Shown here piece after piece: positions 1-8,254 of a DNA stretch of 64,000 nucleotides. This stretch comes from Alphaproteobacteria bacterium (lineage in GTDB: Bacteria; Pseudomonadota; Alphaproteobacteria; UBA8366; GCA-2717185). Position numbers and translations under genes: made by a program. Location of the stretch: the NCBI GenBank assembly GCA_012103325.1, contig WLWY01000015.1:87987-151986 (forward strand), read 5' to 3'. The notes beneath the pieces are model-generated. The model saw nothing but the letters and a program-made list of their open reading frames with translations, was not told the origin of the DNA and made no database searches. The stretch's first letter is position 1. Every line of letters starts with the position of its first letter.

Positions 1-630
1 ACCCCGGCGGTTGCTGGAGACGTGCTGGACGTCGGTGCCGGTGTCGGTGCGGCGGCGCTGTGCTATTCCGTGCGCGTCCCGGGCGCCCGGGTAACCGGGC
101 TCGAGCTGCAGCCGGAGATGGCCGGGCTGGCAACCGAGAACGCGGCGCGTAACGACCTCGCCGACCGGGTGCGCGTCCTGGAAGGTGACCTGCTGCGCCC
201 GCCGGAAGCGATTGTGCTGTCCAGTTTCGATCACGTCATGGCCAACCCGCCCTACATGCCACCGGACCGCGGCGGCCCGCCGCCCGACCCGTCGAAGGCC
301 ACGGCGATGGTCGAAGGCGAGGCGGATCTCGCCGCGTGGATCGAATTTTGTCTCAGCCGAGTGCGGCCGAAAGGCAGCGTCACCCTTGTGCACCGCGCCG
401 ACCGGCTCGATGAATTGCTGGCGCTGTTCCGTGAGCGCGCCGGCGGCATTGTGGTCATCCCGCTGTGGCCCGGCGGCGGCCGGCCCGCCAAGCGCGTCAT
501 CGTCCGCGCCCGCCGCGACGTACGCGCGCCGCTGCAACTGACTGCGGGCCTGACCCTGCATGGGGAGGATGGGCAATATACGGAGGAGGCGCTGGCAGTG
601 CTGCGCGACGGCGAGGCGCTGGTGGTTTGA
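1..630 (+). CDS. tRNA1(Val) adenine-N6 methyltransferase-like protein (5' end cut off)
   Basis: This is an S-adenosylmethionine-dependent N6-adenine methyltransferase of the TrmN6/YfiC type. The reading frame is open from base 1, so the N-terminus lies outside the window. SAM motif I (LDVGAGVGAA) is near the start and the catalytic NPPY tetrapeptide (MANPPYMPP) lies about 80 residues in, which marks amino-group methylation of adenine. TrmN6 methylates A37 of tRNA1(Val). Exact substrate assignment from this fragment is inference, since HemK-like and other NPPY enzymes share these motifs. The C-terminus is complete. The gene is followed by a palindromic repeat and an IS element. Confidence 0.75.
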   Translation, partial: TPAVAGDVLDVGAGVGAAALCYSVRVPGARVTGLELQPEMAGLATENAARNDLADRVRVLEGDLLRPPEAIVLSSFDHVMANPPYMPPDRGGPPPDPSKATAMVEGEADLAAWIEFCLSRVRPKGSVTLVHRADRLDELLALFRERAGGIVVIPLWPGGGRPAKRVIVRARRDVRAPLQLTAGLTLHGEDGQYTEEALAVLRDGEALVV

Positions 631-710
631 GGATGGGGTGGCTTGAAGGTTATCGCATAAGGGTGGAGCTTTGCTGCCGTCCACCCCCACCTCGATCCTC
701 CCCCCTCAAG

Positions 711-1866
711 GAGACCTCTGCGAAACGGGTTCAGGATCGGAGATAATCGTTGGGTTTGGAGGTTGGTGCATAGGTTTGGCGGTTTTTCGCGTTGGGTTTT
801 GGGACGCTCTTGACGAGATCGGCAAGGGACGGTGTCAGGGCATAAGAGTTTCGGCACGTCTCAGGTTCATGGCGATGCACAGGAGATGAAGGTGGGACTG
901 GTTCTTCTGCATCCCCCTGTATCGGGCCCGGCGGTATCGGTAAGACCGCTTCAGAGTTCCGAACAGGCGCTCGACATTAGCGCGGATCGGGGAGATCAGG
1001 CGGTTGCGGACCTGTTGCCAGTGCGGCAGCGCCGGTTGGTTCTTATGGCTGCGGTGCATGATCCGGTCCTTGATGCCCCTCGCCTTGAGGCGCCGGCGGC
1101 GCTCCTTGTGCTCATAGGCTTTGTCAGCATAGACCGCCCGCTCGTCGCCCTGGATCAGCGCGTCGGCCACTTCGCTCTCATAGGTTTTGGCCGACGTCAT
1201 CATCGCATCGCGGATCAATTCGGAGCCCTGATCGACGGCGATATGCGCCTTGTACCCGAAATAGGCCGTGCGCCCGCGCCGCGTCCAATCGGCATCCGGA
1301 TCGAGCGCCGAACGCTCGCCGGAAACACCGGACGGCCGGCTGACCGAAGCCTCGATCAGGGTGGCATCGATCAGTGTGCCCGTCTTCAGCATCAGCCCGT
1401 GACGCTCCAACTGCCGGTTCGTTTCCGCCAGAAGCTTCGCCGTCAGTTTCCTCTCTGCCAGCGCCGCCCGGAAGCGCACGAACGTCGTCTCGTCCGGTGT
1501 CTCGTCGCTCAACGAGAACCCGCAGAACCGTCGGAACGACAGACGATCCCCCAACGCCTCCTCCAGGTCCGGGTCGGAAAGACCATACCATTGCTGCAGC
1601 AAAACCGCCTTGTACATCGACAGCGCCGGATACCCTCTGCGCCCCTTCTTCGAGCGAACCGACTTCAGGAGCTTCTCGAAGCGAGACCAGTCGAAAAGAC
1701 CTTCGATACGCTCCAGACGTTTATTCGAACCCGCACCCGGCGCCACAAACGCATCCGCAAAGCCACCCTCACCAACCCGCTTCTCACCCATCAAGACCTC
1801 CGTCATAGCGATCACTCTAAAGAATCACCGTTTCGACAAAGTTGCTACCCATTTCGCAGAGGTCTC
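711..1866 (-). mobile_element. IS5-family insertion sequence, complete
   Basis: The element has terminal inverted repeats GAGACCTCTGCGAAA at 711 and its complement ending at 1866, with one transposase gene between them. The flanks on both sides read CTCAAG (705-710 and 1867-1872). This fits a short target duplication, although the exact border is ambiguous by one base because the inverted repeat could include the adjoining G/C. All visible parts are intact. Confidence 0.88.
835..1806 (-). CDS. IS5-family DDE transposase
   Basis: The protein has about 323 residues, the usual size for IS5 transposases, and catalyses cut-and-paste movement of the surrounding element. The N-terminal region carries the family's helix-rich segment (GYPALSMYKAVLLQQWYGLSD). 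The three acidic residues are plausibly in DATLIEASVS, in YADKAYEH and in NVERLFGTLKR. The ATG at 1806 (MTEVLMGEK) is preferred over the in-frame GTG three codons upstream. No frameshift or stop is seen, so it may be active. Confidence 0.9.
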   Translation of the reverse strand: MTEVLMGEKRVGEGGFADAFVAPGAGSNKRLERIEGLFDWSRFEKLLKSVRSKKGRRGYPALSMYKAVLLQQWYGLSDPDLEEALGDRLSFRRFCGFSLSDETPDETTFVRFRAALAERKLTAKLLAETNRQLERHGLMLKTGTLIDATLIEASVSRPSGVSGERSALDPDADWTRRGRTAYFGYKAHIAVDQGSELIRDAMMTSAKTYESEVADALIQGDERAVYADKAYEHKERRRRLKARGIKDRIMHRSHKNQPALPHWQQVRNRLISPIRANVERLFGTLKRSYRYRRARYRGMQKNQSHLHLLCIAMNLRRAETLMP

Positions 1867-1958
1867 CTCAAGGGGGAGGAAGATTAGGCTCTGAGTTTCC
1901 GGGATTGTCCCCTCCCCCTTGAGGGGCTGAACGGCTTTGATGACCGTTCAGGGCTAGG

Positions 1959-2921
1959 GTGGGGGTGGACGGCGATGGGCTCGAAAGATCTCCTTATCAA
2001 TCCCCAGGCTTGCCAGCGCTTGGCAACACACCCCGGAACCCCTACATAACCGCGATTACTGAAAAACAACCCACAAAGTGGATCCGGCGCGTGCCGTGGA
2101 TCGGCGAGAAGATTGCCGATCGTCTGGAACATACGCCAACGGTTGCGGTGCTGCGGCTGAACGGCGTGATCGGGCGTCAGGGCGGCTTGCGCCGCGGCGG
2201 ACTGACCCTGGCCGATCTGGCCGAGTCCATCGAGCGTGCGTTCAAGATGCCGCGGGTGTCAGCCGTGGCGCTGTCGGTGAATTCGCCGGGCGGCTCGCCG
2301 GTGCAGTCGGCCCTGATCGCGACGCGCATCCGTGCGCTGTCGGCGGAAAAGGACGTGCCGGTTTACGCCTTCTGCGAAGATGTCGCGGCGTCCGGTGGCT
2401 ACTGGCTGGCCTGCGCCGCGGACGAAATCTATGCCGACGGCGCGTCGATCATCGGCTCGATCGGCGTCGTCTCAGCCGGGTTTGGTTTTCCGTCCCTGCT
2501 GGAAAAGATCGGCGTCGAACGCCGCGTGTACACCGCGGGCGACAAGAAGGCGATCCTCGATCCGTTCCAGGCGGAAGACCCGACAGACATCGAACATCTG
2601 AAGGAACTGCAGGCCGACATTCACGAGCAGTTCAAGGCACATGTCCGCGACCGGCGCGGCGACCGGCTGGAGGCGGAAGAGGACACGCTGTTCAGCGGCG
2701 AGTTCTGGACTGGCAACCGTTCCCTGGCGCTGGGTCTGGTCGACGGCATCGGCGATCTGCGCACGGTCATGCGCGAAAAATTCGGCGACAAGGTGCGCCT
2801 GAAGGTCGTCGGCGGCCGCAAGGGCTGGCTCGAACGCCGCCTCGGCATCCGCACGGCGTGGGCCGACGATATGCTCGACGCGGTCGAGGCGCGGTCGCTC
2901 TGGGCTCGGTTCGGGCTTTAG
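1959..2921 (+). CDS. sppA: S49-family signal peptide peptidase (SppA/SohB type)
   Basis: This is a serine protease of the ClpP-like S49 family, which cleaves signal-peptide remnants or membrane proteins at the membrane. Counting from the first possible start, the nucleophile is Ser145 in AASGGYWLA and the general base is Lys197 in AGDKKAILDPF. The 52-residue spacing is the same as in the known Ser-Lys dyad of SppA. NSPGGSPVQ forms the oxyanion region. The start is uncertain: the GTG codons at 1959 and 1965 lie inside a repeat arm, and GTG 2091 (VPWIGEKIADRL) is an alternative giving about 276 residues. The TAG stop overlaps the palindromic element that follows. Confidence 0.88.
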   Translation: MGVDGDGLERSPYQSPGLPALGNTPRNPYITAITEKQPTKWIRRVPWIGEKIADRLEHTPTVAVLRLNGVIGRQGGLRRGGLTLADLAESIERAFKMPRVSAVALSVNSPGGSPVQSALIATRIRALSAEKDVPVYAFCEDVAASGGYWLACAADEIYADGASIIGSIGVVSAGFGFPSLLEKIGVERRVYTAGDKKAILDPFQAEDPTDIEHLKELQADIHEQFKAHVRDRRGDRLEAEEDTLFSGEFWTGNRSLALGLVDGIGDLRTVMREKFGDKVRLKVVGGRKGWLERRLGIRTAWADDMLDAVEARSLWARFGL

Positions 2922-3056
2922 AGCAGATCAAGATTGATCGACCCATTTCTTGGGTTCGAACGATTTTGTGAATCTGCTCGTTATGAATAGTTGAGAGCAA
3001 ATTCACGCGGTCCTTGGATCGCCACAGGCGATTCCAACGAACCCCGATTTGCTCTG
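2919..3056. repeat. TA-flanked two-hairpin intergenic element, copy A
   Basis: The element starts TAGAGCAGATC, where TAG is the stop codon of the S49 peptidase gene, and ends GATTTGCTCTG. The ends are inverted repeats (AGAGCAGATC against AGAGCAAATC), with the right-hand TA decayed to TG. Inside are a hairpin around CCCATTTCTTGGG and a second one pairing GTGAATCTGCTC with GAGCAAATTCAC. It aligns along its length with copy B (23100-23238). Copy C (32760-32823) matches the first half. Confidence 0.85.
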
Positions 3057-3106
3057 TGGCGGCATTTCTTTGACCGGCGTTTCCATTCCGCGCTAAACAG
3101 TCGGTG

Positions 3107-3325
3107 ATGCTGCTAAAATTCCTCACCCTCGCTGCGGTCATTGCGATCGCCTGGTACGGCTTCAAGCTCGTCGGGCGCATCGGCCAGCAGCACAAGCAAA
3201 AACTCACCCGCGACGAGAAGGCGGCGCGCGACGGCGTCGCCGATACAGTGCAATGCCCGGTTTGCGACGCCTATATCGCCGAAGACATTAAGAGCAACTG
3301 CGGTAAGGCGGACTGCCCTTATTGA
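3107..3325 (+). CDS. Small membrane protein with C-terminal zinc-ribbon-like cysteines
   Basis: A 72-residue protein. Residues 1-20 (MLLKFLTLAAVIAIAWYGFK) form one hydrophobic segment. A basic linker follows, then a four-cysteine C-terminus with CPVC and CGKADCPY, which could bind one metal ion. ATG 3107 is preferred over the GTG directly before it. It lies downstream of the S49 peptidase gene, separated by repeat copy A. I recognise no named family. The hydrophobic anchor and the cysteine pattern are seen directly; metal binding is inference. Confidence 0.7.
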   Translation: MLLKFLTLAAVIAIAWYGFKLVGRIGQQHKQKLTRDEKAARDGVADTVQCPVCDAYIAEDIKSNCGKADCPY

Positions 3326-3380
3326 TGGTGGCGTTATGCGTCGCCCGCGCTACCCCTACCATCGTCGTCCTTGGGCTTGA

Positions 3381-4654
3381 CCCACTGTTGTCCGGTTTAA
3401 TTCAGTGGACGGTTTGCATGGCATTGATTCTACTGGTGACCAATCGTTTGGCGACGTTTTGGACACGGGAAAGGATCAACACCATGCGGCATGAGAATAG
3501 CGTATTTCATGATCTGATGAAGCGTGTTCCTTGGGATCGTTTTGCGGCTTTGGTGGAACGGCATGAAGCCGACAAACACGTTCGCCGCCTGAGCACGAAG
3601 GACCAGTTCATCGCCCTGCTATATGCTCAGCTTTCCGGTGCGGTGAGCTTGCGCGAGATCGTCGGCGGTCTACAGAGCCATCGTGCCCGGCTCTATCATG
3701 TCGGCGGTCGCCTTGTGACGCGTTCGACGCTGGCCGATGCGAACGCGACGCGGCCGAGCGCGGTGTTCTCGGAGCTGTTCACGGCGTTGGTTGGGCGCGC
3801 CGGGCGCGGGTTGCGGCGGACGCTTGGCGAGGCGACCTACCTGATCGATGCCAGTCCGCTTGCCTTGAGTGGCCGGGGATCGCAGTGGGCGTATTTTTCG
3901 GCCAGGGCCTGTGGCGCGAAACTGCATGTGGTTTACGATGCGGGCGCCGAACACCCGGTCTACGCGGCGGTGACGCCGGCAAAGACCGCCGATATCAAGG
4001 TGGCGCAGGAGATGCCGATCGAGGCGGGCGCGACCTATGTCTTTGATCTGGCTTACTACGATTACGCCTGGTGGGCGAAGCTCGACGCCGCGGGTTGCCG
4101 CATTGTCACCCGTTTCAAGTCGCACACGCCGCTAACAGAGGCCACCGATCGGGCGGTGCCCGAGGGCGAAGACATCTTGTCCGACCGGGTCGGCCTGCTG
4201 CCCAAACGGCAAAGGATGAGCCGCAAAAACCCCTTCTCCAAGCCCGTGCGCGAAGTCACGGTGCGGATCGATACCGGCAAGACCCTCCGGATCCTGTCCA
4301 ACGATCTGGACGCCTCGGCCCGGCAAATCGCCGACCTCTATAAGCGCCGCTGGGCGATCGAGCTGTTCTTTCGCTGGGTCAAACAGAACCTCAAAATCCG
4401 GCACTTCCTCGGCCGGTCCGAGAATGCCGTGCGCATTCAGATCACCGTTGCCCTGATCGCCTATCTCTTGCTTCACCTCGCAAAAGCCGATCAGAAAACC
4501 GTCAAATCCCCGCTCGCATTCGCTCGCCTCGTCCGAACAAACCTCATGCATCGAAAGCGCATTGACCGTCTGCTCGAACCTGAACCAAACACACCTCAAT
4601 GCCAAAATCAGTTGGCCTTCATATGTTAGAGAAATTAAACCGGACAACAGTGGG
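3381..4654 (+). mobile_element. IS4-family insertion sequence, complete
   Basis: Perfect 22-base terminal inverted repeats (beginning CCCACTGTTGTCCGG at 3381-3402, complement at 4633-4654) flank one transposase gene. CTTGA occurs immediately outside both ends (3376-3380 and 4655-4659), giving a 5-bp target duplication. Perfect arms and duplication suggest recent insertion. Confidence 0.92.
3484..4629 (+). CDS. IS4-family DDE transposase
   Basis: The transposase has about 381 residues from ATG 3484, which follows an AAAGGA ribosome-binding site. The open frame extends upstream to 3322 but includes the IS end, so the upstream part is not the real N-terminus. The IS4 signature Y-(2)-R-(3)-E-(6)-K is seen as YKRRWAIELFFRWVK. 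Earlier acidic residues lie in YLIDASPLAL and YVFDLAYYDYAWW. The N-terminal segment (HENSVFHDLMKRVPWDRF) is typical of this group. No disruption is visible. Confidence 0.92.
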   Translation: MRHENSVFHDLMKRVPWDRFAALVERHEADKHVRRLSTKDQFIALLYAQLSGAVSLREIVGGLQSHRARLYHVGGRLVTRSTLADANATRPSAVFSELFTALVGRAGRGLRRTLGEATYLIDASPLALSGRGSQWAYFSARACGAKLHVVYDAGAEHPVYAAVTPAKTADIKVAQEMPIEAGATYVFDLAYYDYAWWAKLDAAGCRIVTRFKSHTPLTEATDRAVPEGEDILSDRVGLLPKRQRMSRKNPFSKPVREVTVRIDTGKTLRILSNDLDASARQIADLYKRRWAIELFFRWVKQNLKIRHFLGRSENAVRIQITVALIAYLLLHLAKADQKTVKSPLAFARLVRTNLMHRKRIDRLLEPEPNTPQCQNQLAFIC

Positions 4655-4843
4655 CTTGACCCGAGGACCCAAGCTGCAGCCGCACCGCGATTTTTTTCAT
4701 GGTCGCGCGGCCGAGAGATGGATGCTCGTGTCAAGCACAAGCATGACAGTATGGGAGAGGCGTCACGCCCCAAACCCCAACTTGACCCTGGTTCGGGGCA
4801 TCGGTAGGTTGCGGCGCAATCGCGCGCTTTTATTGGCCGGGTC

Positions 4844-5719
4844 ATGGCCCCAGACATCGCTCAAGACAACAGCTTCCAAGCGCTTATCCTGAAACTGCAC
4901 GCTTACTGGTCGGCGCGCGGCTGCGTGATTTTGCAACCCTATGACATGGAGGTCGGGGCGGGTACGTTTCACCCGGCGACGACCCTGCGGGCGCTCGGCC
5001 CCAAGCCCTGGAAGGCCGCCTATGTGCAGCCGTCGCGGCGGCCGACGGACGGGCGCTATGGCGAGAATCCGAACCGGCTGCAGCATTACTACCAGTATCA
5101 GGTCATCCTGAAGCCGTCCCCGGCGGACAGTCAGGAGCTTTATCTCGGTAGCCTGCGGGCGCTCGGCATCGATCCGCTGGCGCATGACATCCGCTTCGTC
5201 GAAGACGACTGGGAAAGCCCCACTCTGGGCGCCTGGGGCCTCGGCTGGGAGGTTTGGTGCGACGGCATGGAAGTCAGCCAGTTCACCTATTTCCAGCAGG
5301 TCGGCGGCATCGACTGCGACCCGGTCTCCGTCGAACTGACCTACGGGCTGGAGCGGCTGGCGATGTATGTGCAGGGGGTCGAGAACGTCTACGATCTGGC
5401 CTTCAACGCCGACGGCGTGCGCTATGGCGAGGTGTTCCTGCAATCCGAACAGGAGTTCTCCGCCTACAATTTCGAGCACGCCGATGTCGACATGCTGCGC
5501 CGCCATTTCGAAGACGCGGAAACCGAATGCCAGGCGGTGCTCGATGCCGGCCTTGTACTGCCGGCGTACGATCAATGCCTTAAGGCGAGCCACCTGTTCA
5601 ACCTGCTCGACGCCCGCGGCGTCATCAGCGTCACCGAGCGGCAGGCCTATATCCTGCGCATCCGGACCCTGGCGCGCGGCGCCGCGGAGCAATGGATTGC
5701 GAGCCAGGGGGCGGGATGA
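4844..5719 (+). CDS. glyQ: Glycyl-tRNA synthetase, alpha subunit
   Basis: This is the alpha subunit of the bacterial alpha2-beta2 glycyl-tRNA synthetase. It holds the class II aminoacylation site that forms glycyl-adenylate and charges tRNA(Gly) in the cytoplasm. The 291-residue length is normal. The highly conserved N-terminal block (GCVILQPYDMEVGAGTFHP) and the motif 2 region (PSRRPTDGRYGENPNRLQHY) are intact. It starts at ATG 4844. The beta-subunit gene follows after a 246-base gap filled by a palindromic repeat, so the two are probably still co-transcribed. Confidence 0.98.
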   Translation: MAPDIAQDNSFQALILKLHAYWSARGCVILQPYDMEVGAGTFHPATTLRALGPKPWKAAYVQPSRRPTDGRYGENPNRLQHYYQYQVILKPSPADSQELYLGSLRALGIDPLAHDIRFVEDDWESPTLGAWGLGWEVWCDGMEVSQFTYFQQVGGIDCDPVSVELTYGLERLAMYVQGVENVYDLAFNADGVRYGEVFLQSEQEFSAYNFEHADVDMLRRHFEDAETECQAVLDAGLVLPAYDQCLKASHLFNLLDARGVISVTERQAYILRIRTLARGAAEQWIASQGAG

Positions 5720-5788
5720 TGCGTTTGCGTTTCCCCGATGACAGTTTAGTTGCCCGCATTTTGCCATCGGCGACTAAATCCCCAATAT

Positions 5789-5902
5789 CGTCATCCCTGA
5801 CAAGCGGCGTAGCCGCGCAGATCGGGGATCCATTTTCATGCCGGGCGCGGTTGCAGCTTGGATCCCGGATCGGCGGCGCAATGCGCCTTGTCCGGGATGA
5901 CG
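5789..5902. repeat. Palindromic intergenic repeat between glyQ and glyS
   Basis: Long imperfect inverted repeat. The left arm begins CGTCATCCCTGACAAG and ends GGGGATCCA; the right arm begins TGGATCCCGG and ends TCCGGGATGACG. About 44 bases pair on each side, with a few mismatches. It resembles the CGTCATCCC/GGGATGACG repeats spread through many alphaproteobacterial genomes. It forms almost the whole glyQ-glyS gap and could fold in the mRNA. Confidence 0.8.
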
Positions 5903-5965
5903 GGTGTGGGGGCTTGAGTGGCGTTGTGTCATGGGCGATGACCTTCCCTCCGACCGGGGGTGCTC

Positions 5966-8068
5966 GTGCCTGAGCTCCTCCTCGAACTCCTGTCGGAAGA
6001 AATCCCGGCACGTATGCAAAAGCGCGCCGCCGAGGATCTCAAGCGCCTCGTCACCGACGGGCTTAAGAAAGCCGGTCTCGCTTTCGACCGCGCCGAGGCG
6101 TTCGCGACACCACGGCGGCTGGTGCTGGTGGTCGATGGGCTGCCGGACAAGCAGCCGGATGTGCGCGACGAGCGCAAGGGGCCGAAGGTGGGAGCGCCGG
6201 ACAAGGCCATCGAAGGGTTCCTACGCAGCGCCGGGCTCGACTCGCTGGATCAGTGCGAGAAGCGCGACACCGGCAAGGGTGAGGCCTGGTTTGCTGTAAT
6301 CGAGCGGGCCGGGTCGGATTCGACAACGGTTATCGCCGAATTGCTGAACGACGTCTTCGCGAAATTTCCCTGGCCCAAATCGATGCGCTGGGGGACGGAA
6401 GCGTTGCGCTGGGTCCGTCCGGTCGAGCGTGTGCTCTGCGTGTTTGGCGGAAGCACCGTCGACGGCTTTGCGTTAAATGCAGTCACAGCGGCGAACGCGA
6501 CAACGGGCCATCGATTCCTCGCACCGGACGCTATCGAAGTTACAGACTTCGCGGACTACAAGGCGAAACTCGCGGATGCCCATGTCATGCTCGATCCGGC
6601 GGAACGCCGCGCAGTGATCGCACGGGATTTGCAGAAGCTTGCAGACGCCGAAGGCCTCACCATCAAGGACGACCCCGGCCTGCTTGACGAAGTCGCCGGT
6701 CTCGTCGAGTGGCCGGTGGTGCTGCTCGGTGACATCGATGCCGCGTTCATGGATTTGCCGGAGGAGGCGTTGACCTCGTCGATGCGGGCGCATCAGAAGT
6801 ATTTTTCGCTGCTCGCTGCCGATGGCAGTCTGGCGCCGCGCTTCGGGTTCGTCGCGAACATGGCGGCAGCGGATGGCGGGGCGGCCATCGTTGCGGGGAA
6901 CGAGCGGGTGCTGCGGGCGCGGCTCGCGGACGCCAAGTTCTTCTGGGATCAGGACCGCAAGATGCGGCTCACCGACCGTGCCCCGGCGCTCGACGCCATC
7001 ACCTTTCACGCCAAGCTTGGCACCGTCGCGGCGAAGACACAGCGGGTTGCGGCGCTGGCGGCCGACCTAACGGACAACATCCCCGGCGCCGACCGCGATG
7101 CGGCGCGTGGCGCGGCATTGCTGTGCAAAGCAGATTTGGTGACCGGCATGGTCGGCGAGTTCCCCGACCTGCAAGGTACAATGGGCCGCTACTACGCCAT
7201 CGCCGATGGCGAGAGCGAGGCCGTCGCCGACGCGATTGCCGACCATTACTCGCCGGTCGGACCGAACGACCGCTGTCCGACCGCGCCGGTGTCGGTCGCC
7301 GTCGCGCTGGCCGACAAGATCGACACCCTGGTCGGATTCTGGCTGATCGACGAAAAACCGACCGGCTCGAAGGACCCCTATGCGCTGCGCCGCGCGGCAC
7401 TGGGCGTCATTCGGCTGATCCTGGAAAACAAGCTGCGCTTCAATCTGCTCGCCGCCTTCGCGATCGCCATGCGGCTCTATCAGGAAGAAACCCTCGCGCT
7501 GCGCGACACGGCCCATGCGGCGGACGCGGCGCGCGAGACGGCGCTGGACCTGCTGGCCTTCTTCGCCGACCGGCTGAAGGTGCATCTGCGCGAGCAGGGC
7601 GTGCGGCACGACCATGTCGCCGCGATCTTCGCCCTGGGCGGTGAAGACGACTTCGTCCGGTTGATGGCACGTGTCGAAGCGTTGCGCGGCTTCCTGGACA
7701 GCGACGATGGCGAGAACCTGCTCGTCGCCTACCGGCGCGCGGCGAATATCGTGCGGATCGAGGAAAAAAAGGATTCTTTAGCCTTTTCCGCCGATAGCTA
7801 TGAGCCGGCAAAGGCGGAAGGCGATGAAGCGATGCTGTGGGATGGGCTGACGGCGGCGCGCAATGCGGTCGGGCCGGCCGTCGAGCAGGAAGATTACGCG
7901 GCTGCAATGGGCGCGATGGCGCAGCTCCGTGCGCCGGTGGACCGCTTCTTCGACAATGTCATCGTGAACGCCGACGATGCTGATCTTCGGCATAACCGAT
8001 TGTGTTTGCTTGCAAATTTGACAGTAGTGATGAGCCAGGTGGCGGATTTCAGTCAGGTCGAGGGTTAG
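5966..8068 (+). CDS. glyS: Glycyl-tRNA synthetase, beta subunit
   Basis: The beta subunit of the tetrameric glycyl-tRNA synthetase recognises tRNA(Gly) and supports charging by GlyQ. The length is about 700 residues, as usual. The N-terminus read from GTG 5966 is VPELLLELLSEEIPARMQ, which matches the family start, and a G-rich ribosome-binding site lies just upstream at 5953-5960. The GTG two codons earlier is less likely. The C-terminal part (from about residue 580) is the DALR-type anticodon-binding region. It is followed by a G/C-rich palindromic repeat. Confidence 0.97.
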   Translation: MPELLLELLSEEIPARMQKRAAEDLKRLVTDGLKKAGLAFDRAEAFATPRRLVLVVDGLPDKQPDVRDERKGPKVGAPDKAIEGFLRSAGLDSLDQCEKRDTGKGEAWFAVIERAGSDSTTVIAELLNDVFAKFPWPKSMRWGTEALRWVRPVERVLCVFGGSTVDGFALNAVTAANATTGHRFLAPDAIEVTDFADYKAKLADAHVMLDPAERRAVIARDLQKLADAEGLTIKDDPGLLDEVAGLVEWPVVLLGDIDAAFMDLPEEALTSSMRAHQKYFSLLAADGSLAPRFGFVANMAAADGGAAIVAGNERVLRARLADAKFFWDQDRKMRLTDRAPALDAITFHAKLGTVAAKTQRVAALAADLTDNIPGADRDAARGAALLCKADLVTGMVGEFPDLQGTMGRYYAIADGESEAVADAIADHYSPVGPNDRCPTAPVSVAVALADKIDTLVGFWLIDEKPTGSKDPYALRRAALGVIRLILENKLRFNLLAAFAIAMRLYQEETLALRDTAHAADAARETALDLLAFFADRLKVHLREQGVRHDHVAAIFALGGEDDFVRLMARVEALRGFLDSDDGENLLVAYRRAANIVRIEEKKDSLAFSADSYEPAKAEGDEAMLWDGLTAARNAVGPAVEQEDYAAAMGAMAQLRAPVDRFFDNVIVNADDADLRHNRLCLLANLTVVMSQVADFSQVEG

Positions 8069-8096
8069 GGGTTTTGATGTTGATGATGCATCGCAC

Positions 8097-8193
8097 CCCC
8101 ACCCCAACCCTCCCCCCTCAAGGAGGAGGGGGAATTCGTTTGGCCGGCAAAATTCAATCCCCTCCCCCCTGGTGGGGGAGGGTTAGGGTGGGG
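8097..8193. repeat. C-run/G-run palindromic repeat before ppdK
   Basis: The left arm CCCCACCCCAACCCTCCCCC (8097-8116) pairs with 8174-8193 at 19 of 20 positions. Inside are shorter C-run/G-run pairs, including CCCCCCTCAAGGAGGAGGGGG-type sequence near 8111-8131. It is the same class as the repeat at 677-1973 that holds the IS5 element. It fills most of the glyS-ppdK gap, where it could act as a transcript-stabilising or attenuating hairpin. Confidence 0.8.
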
Positions 8194-8254
8194 GGAACCC
8201 CCGAATCGTGGAAGTCTCGCTGCCTAAGGCGAAAACCGGGAAGGGTATCCGGAA

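Larger units (their letters stand above)
677..1973. repeat. GC-rich palindromic intergenic repeat, split by the IS5-type element
   Basis: Outer arms of 16 bases, GCCGTCCACCCCCACC at 677-692 and its exact reverse complement at 1958-1973, bracket inner arms CCTCCCCC (about 698-705) and GGGGGAGG (about 1872-1879). If the IS and one target copy are removed, the inner arms form a hairpin with a CTCAA loop, so the IS sits in the loop. A relative of this repeat lies at 8097-8193. The right arm runs into the upstream part of the S49 peptidase reading frame. Confidence 0.75.
3363..4748. repeat. Palindromic intergenic repeat split by the IS4-type element
   Basis: Left remnant at 3363-3380 and right part at 4655-4748. 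Rejoined without the IS and one CTTGA copy, the sequence contains CTTGGGCTTGACCCGAGGACCCAAG-type arms (read as CTTGGG and CCCAAG around a CTTGACC core). It also has a distal arm near 4719-4748 whose complement resembles the left arm. The general form, CGTC-TCC at one end and GGAT-GAC at the other, is common in alphaproteobacterial intergenic repeats; a related copy is at 5789-5902. This repeat DNA, with the IS, fills the gap up to glyQ. Confidence 0.65.

Noticed and set aside
832..1887. Long plus-strand open frame across the IS5-type element
   Set aside because: It is antisense to the transposase gene, which has the DDE motifs and intact ends.
4132..4857. Minus-strand open frame over the end of the IS4-type element and the glyQ leader
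   Set aside because: It crosses the IS end and the target duplication and is antisense to the transposase core, so it cannot be an evolved gene.
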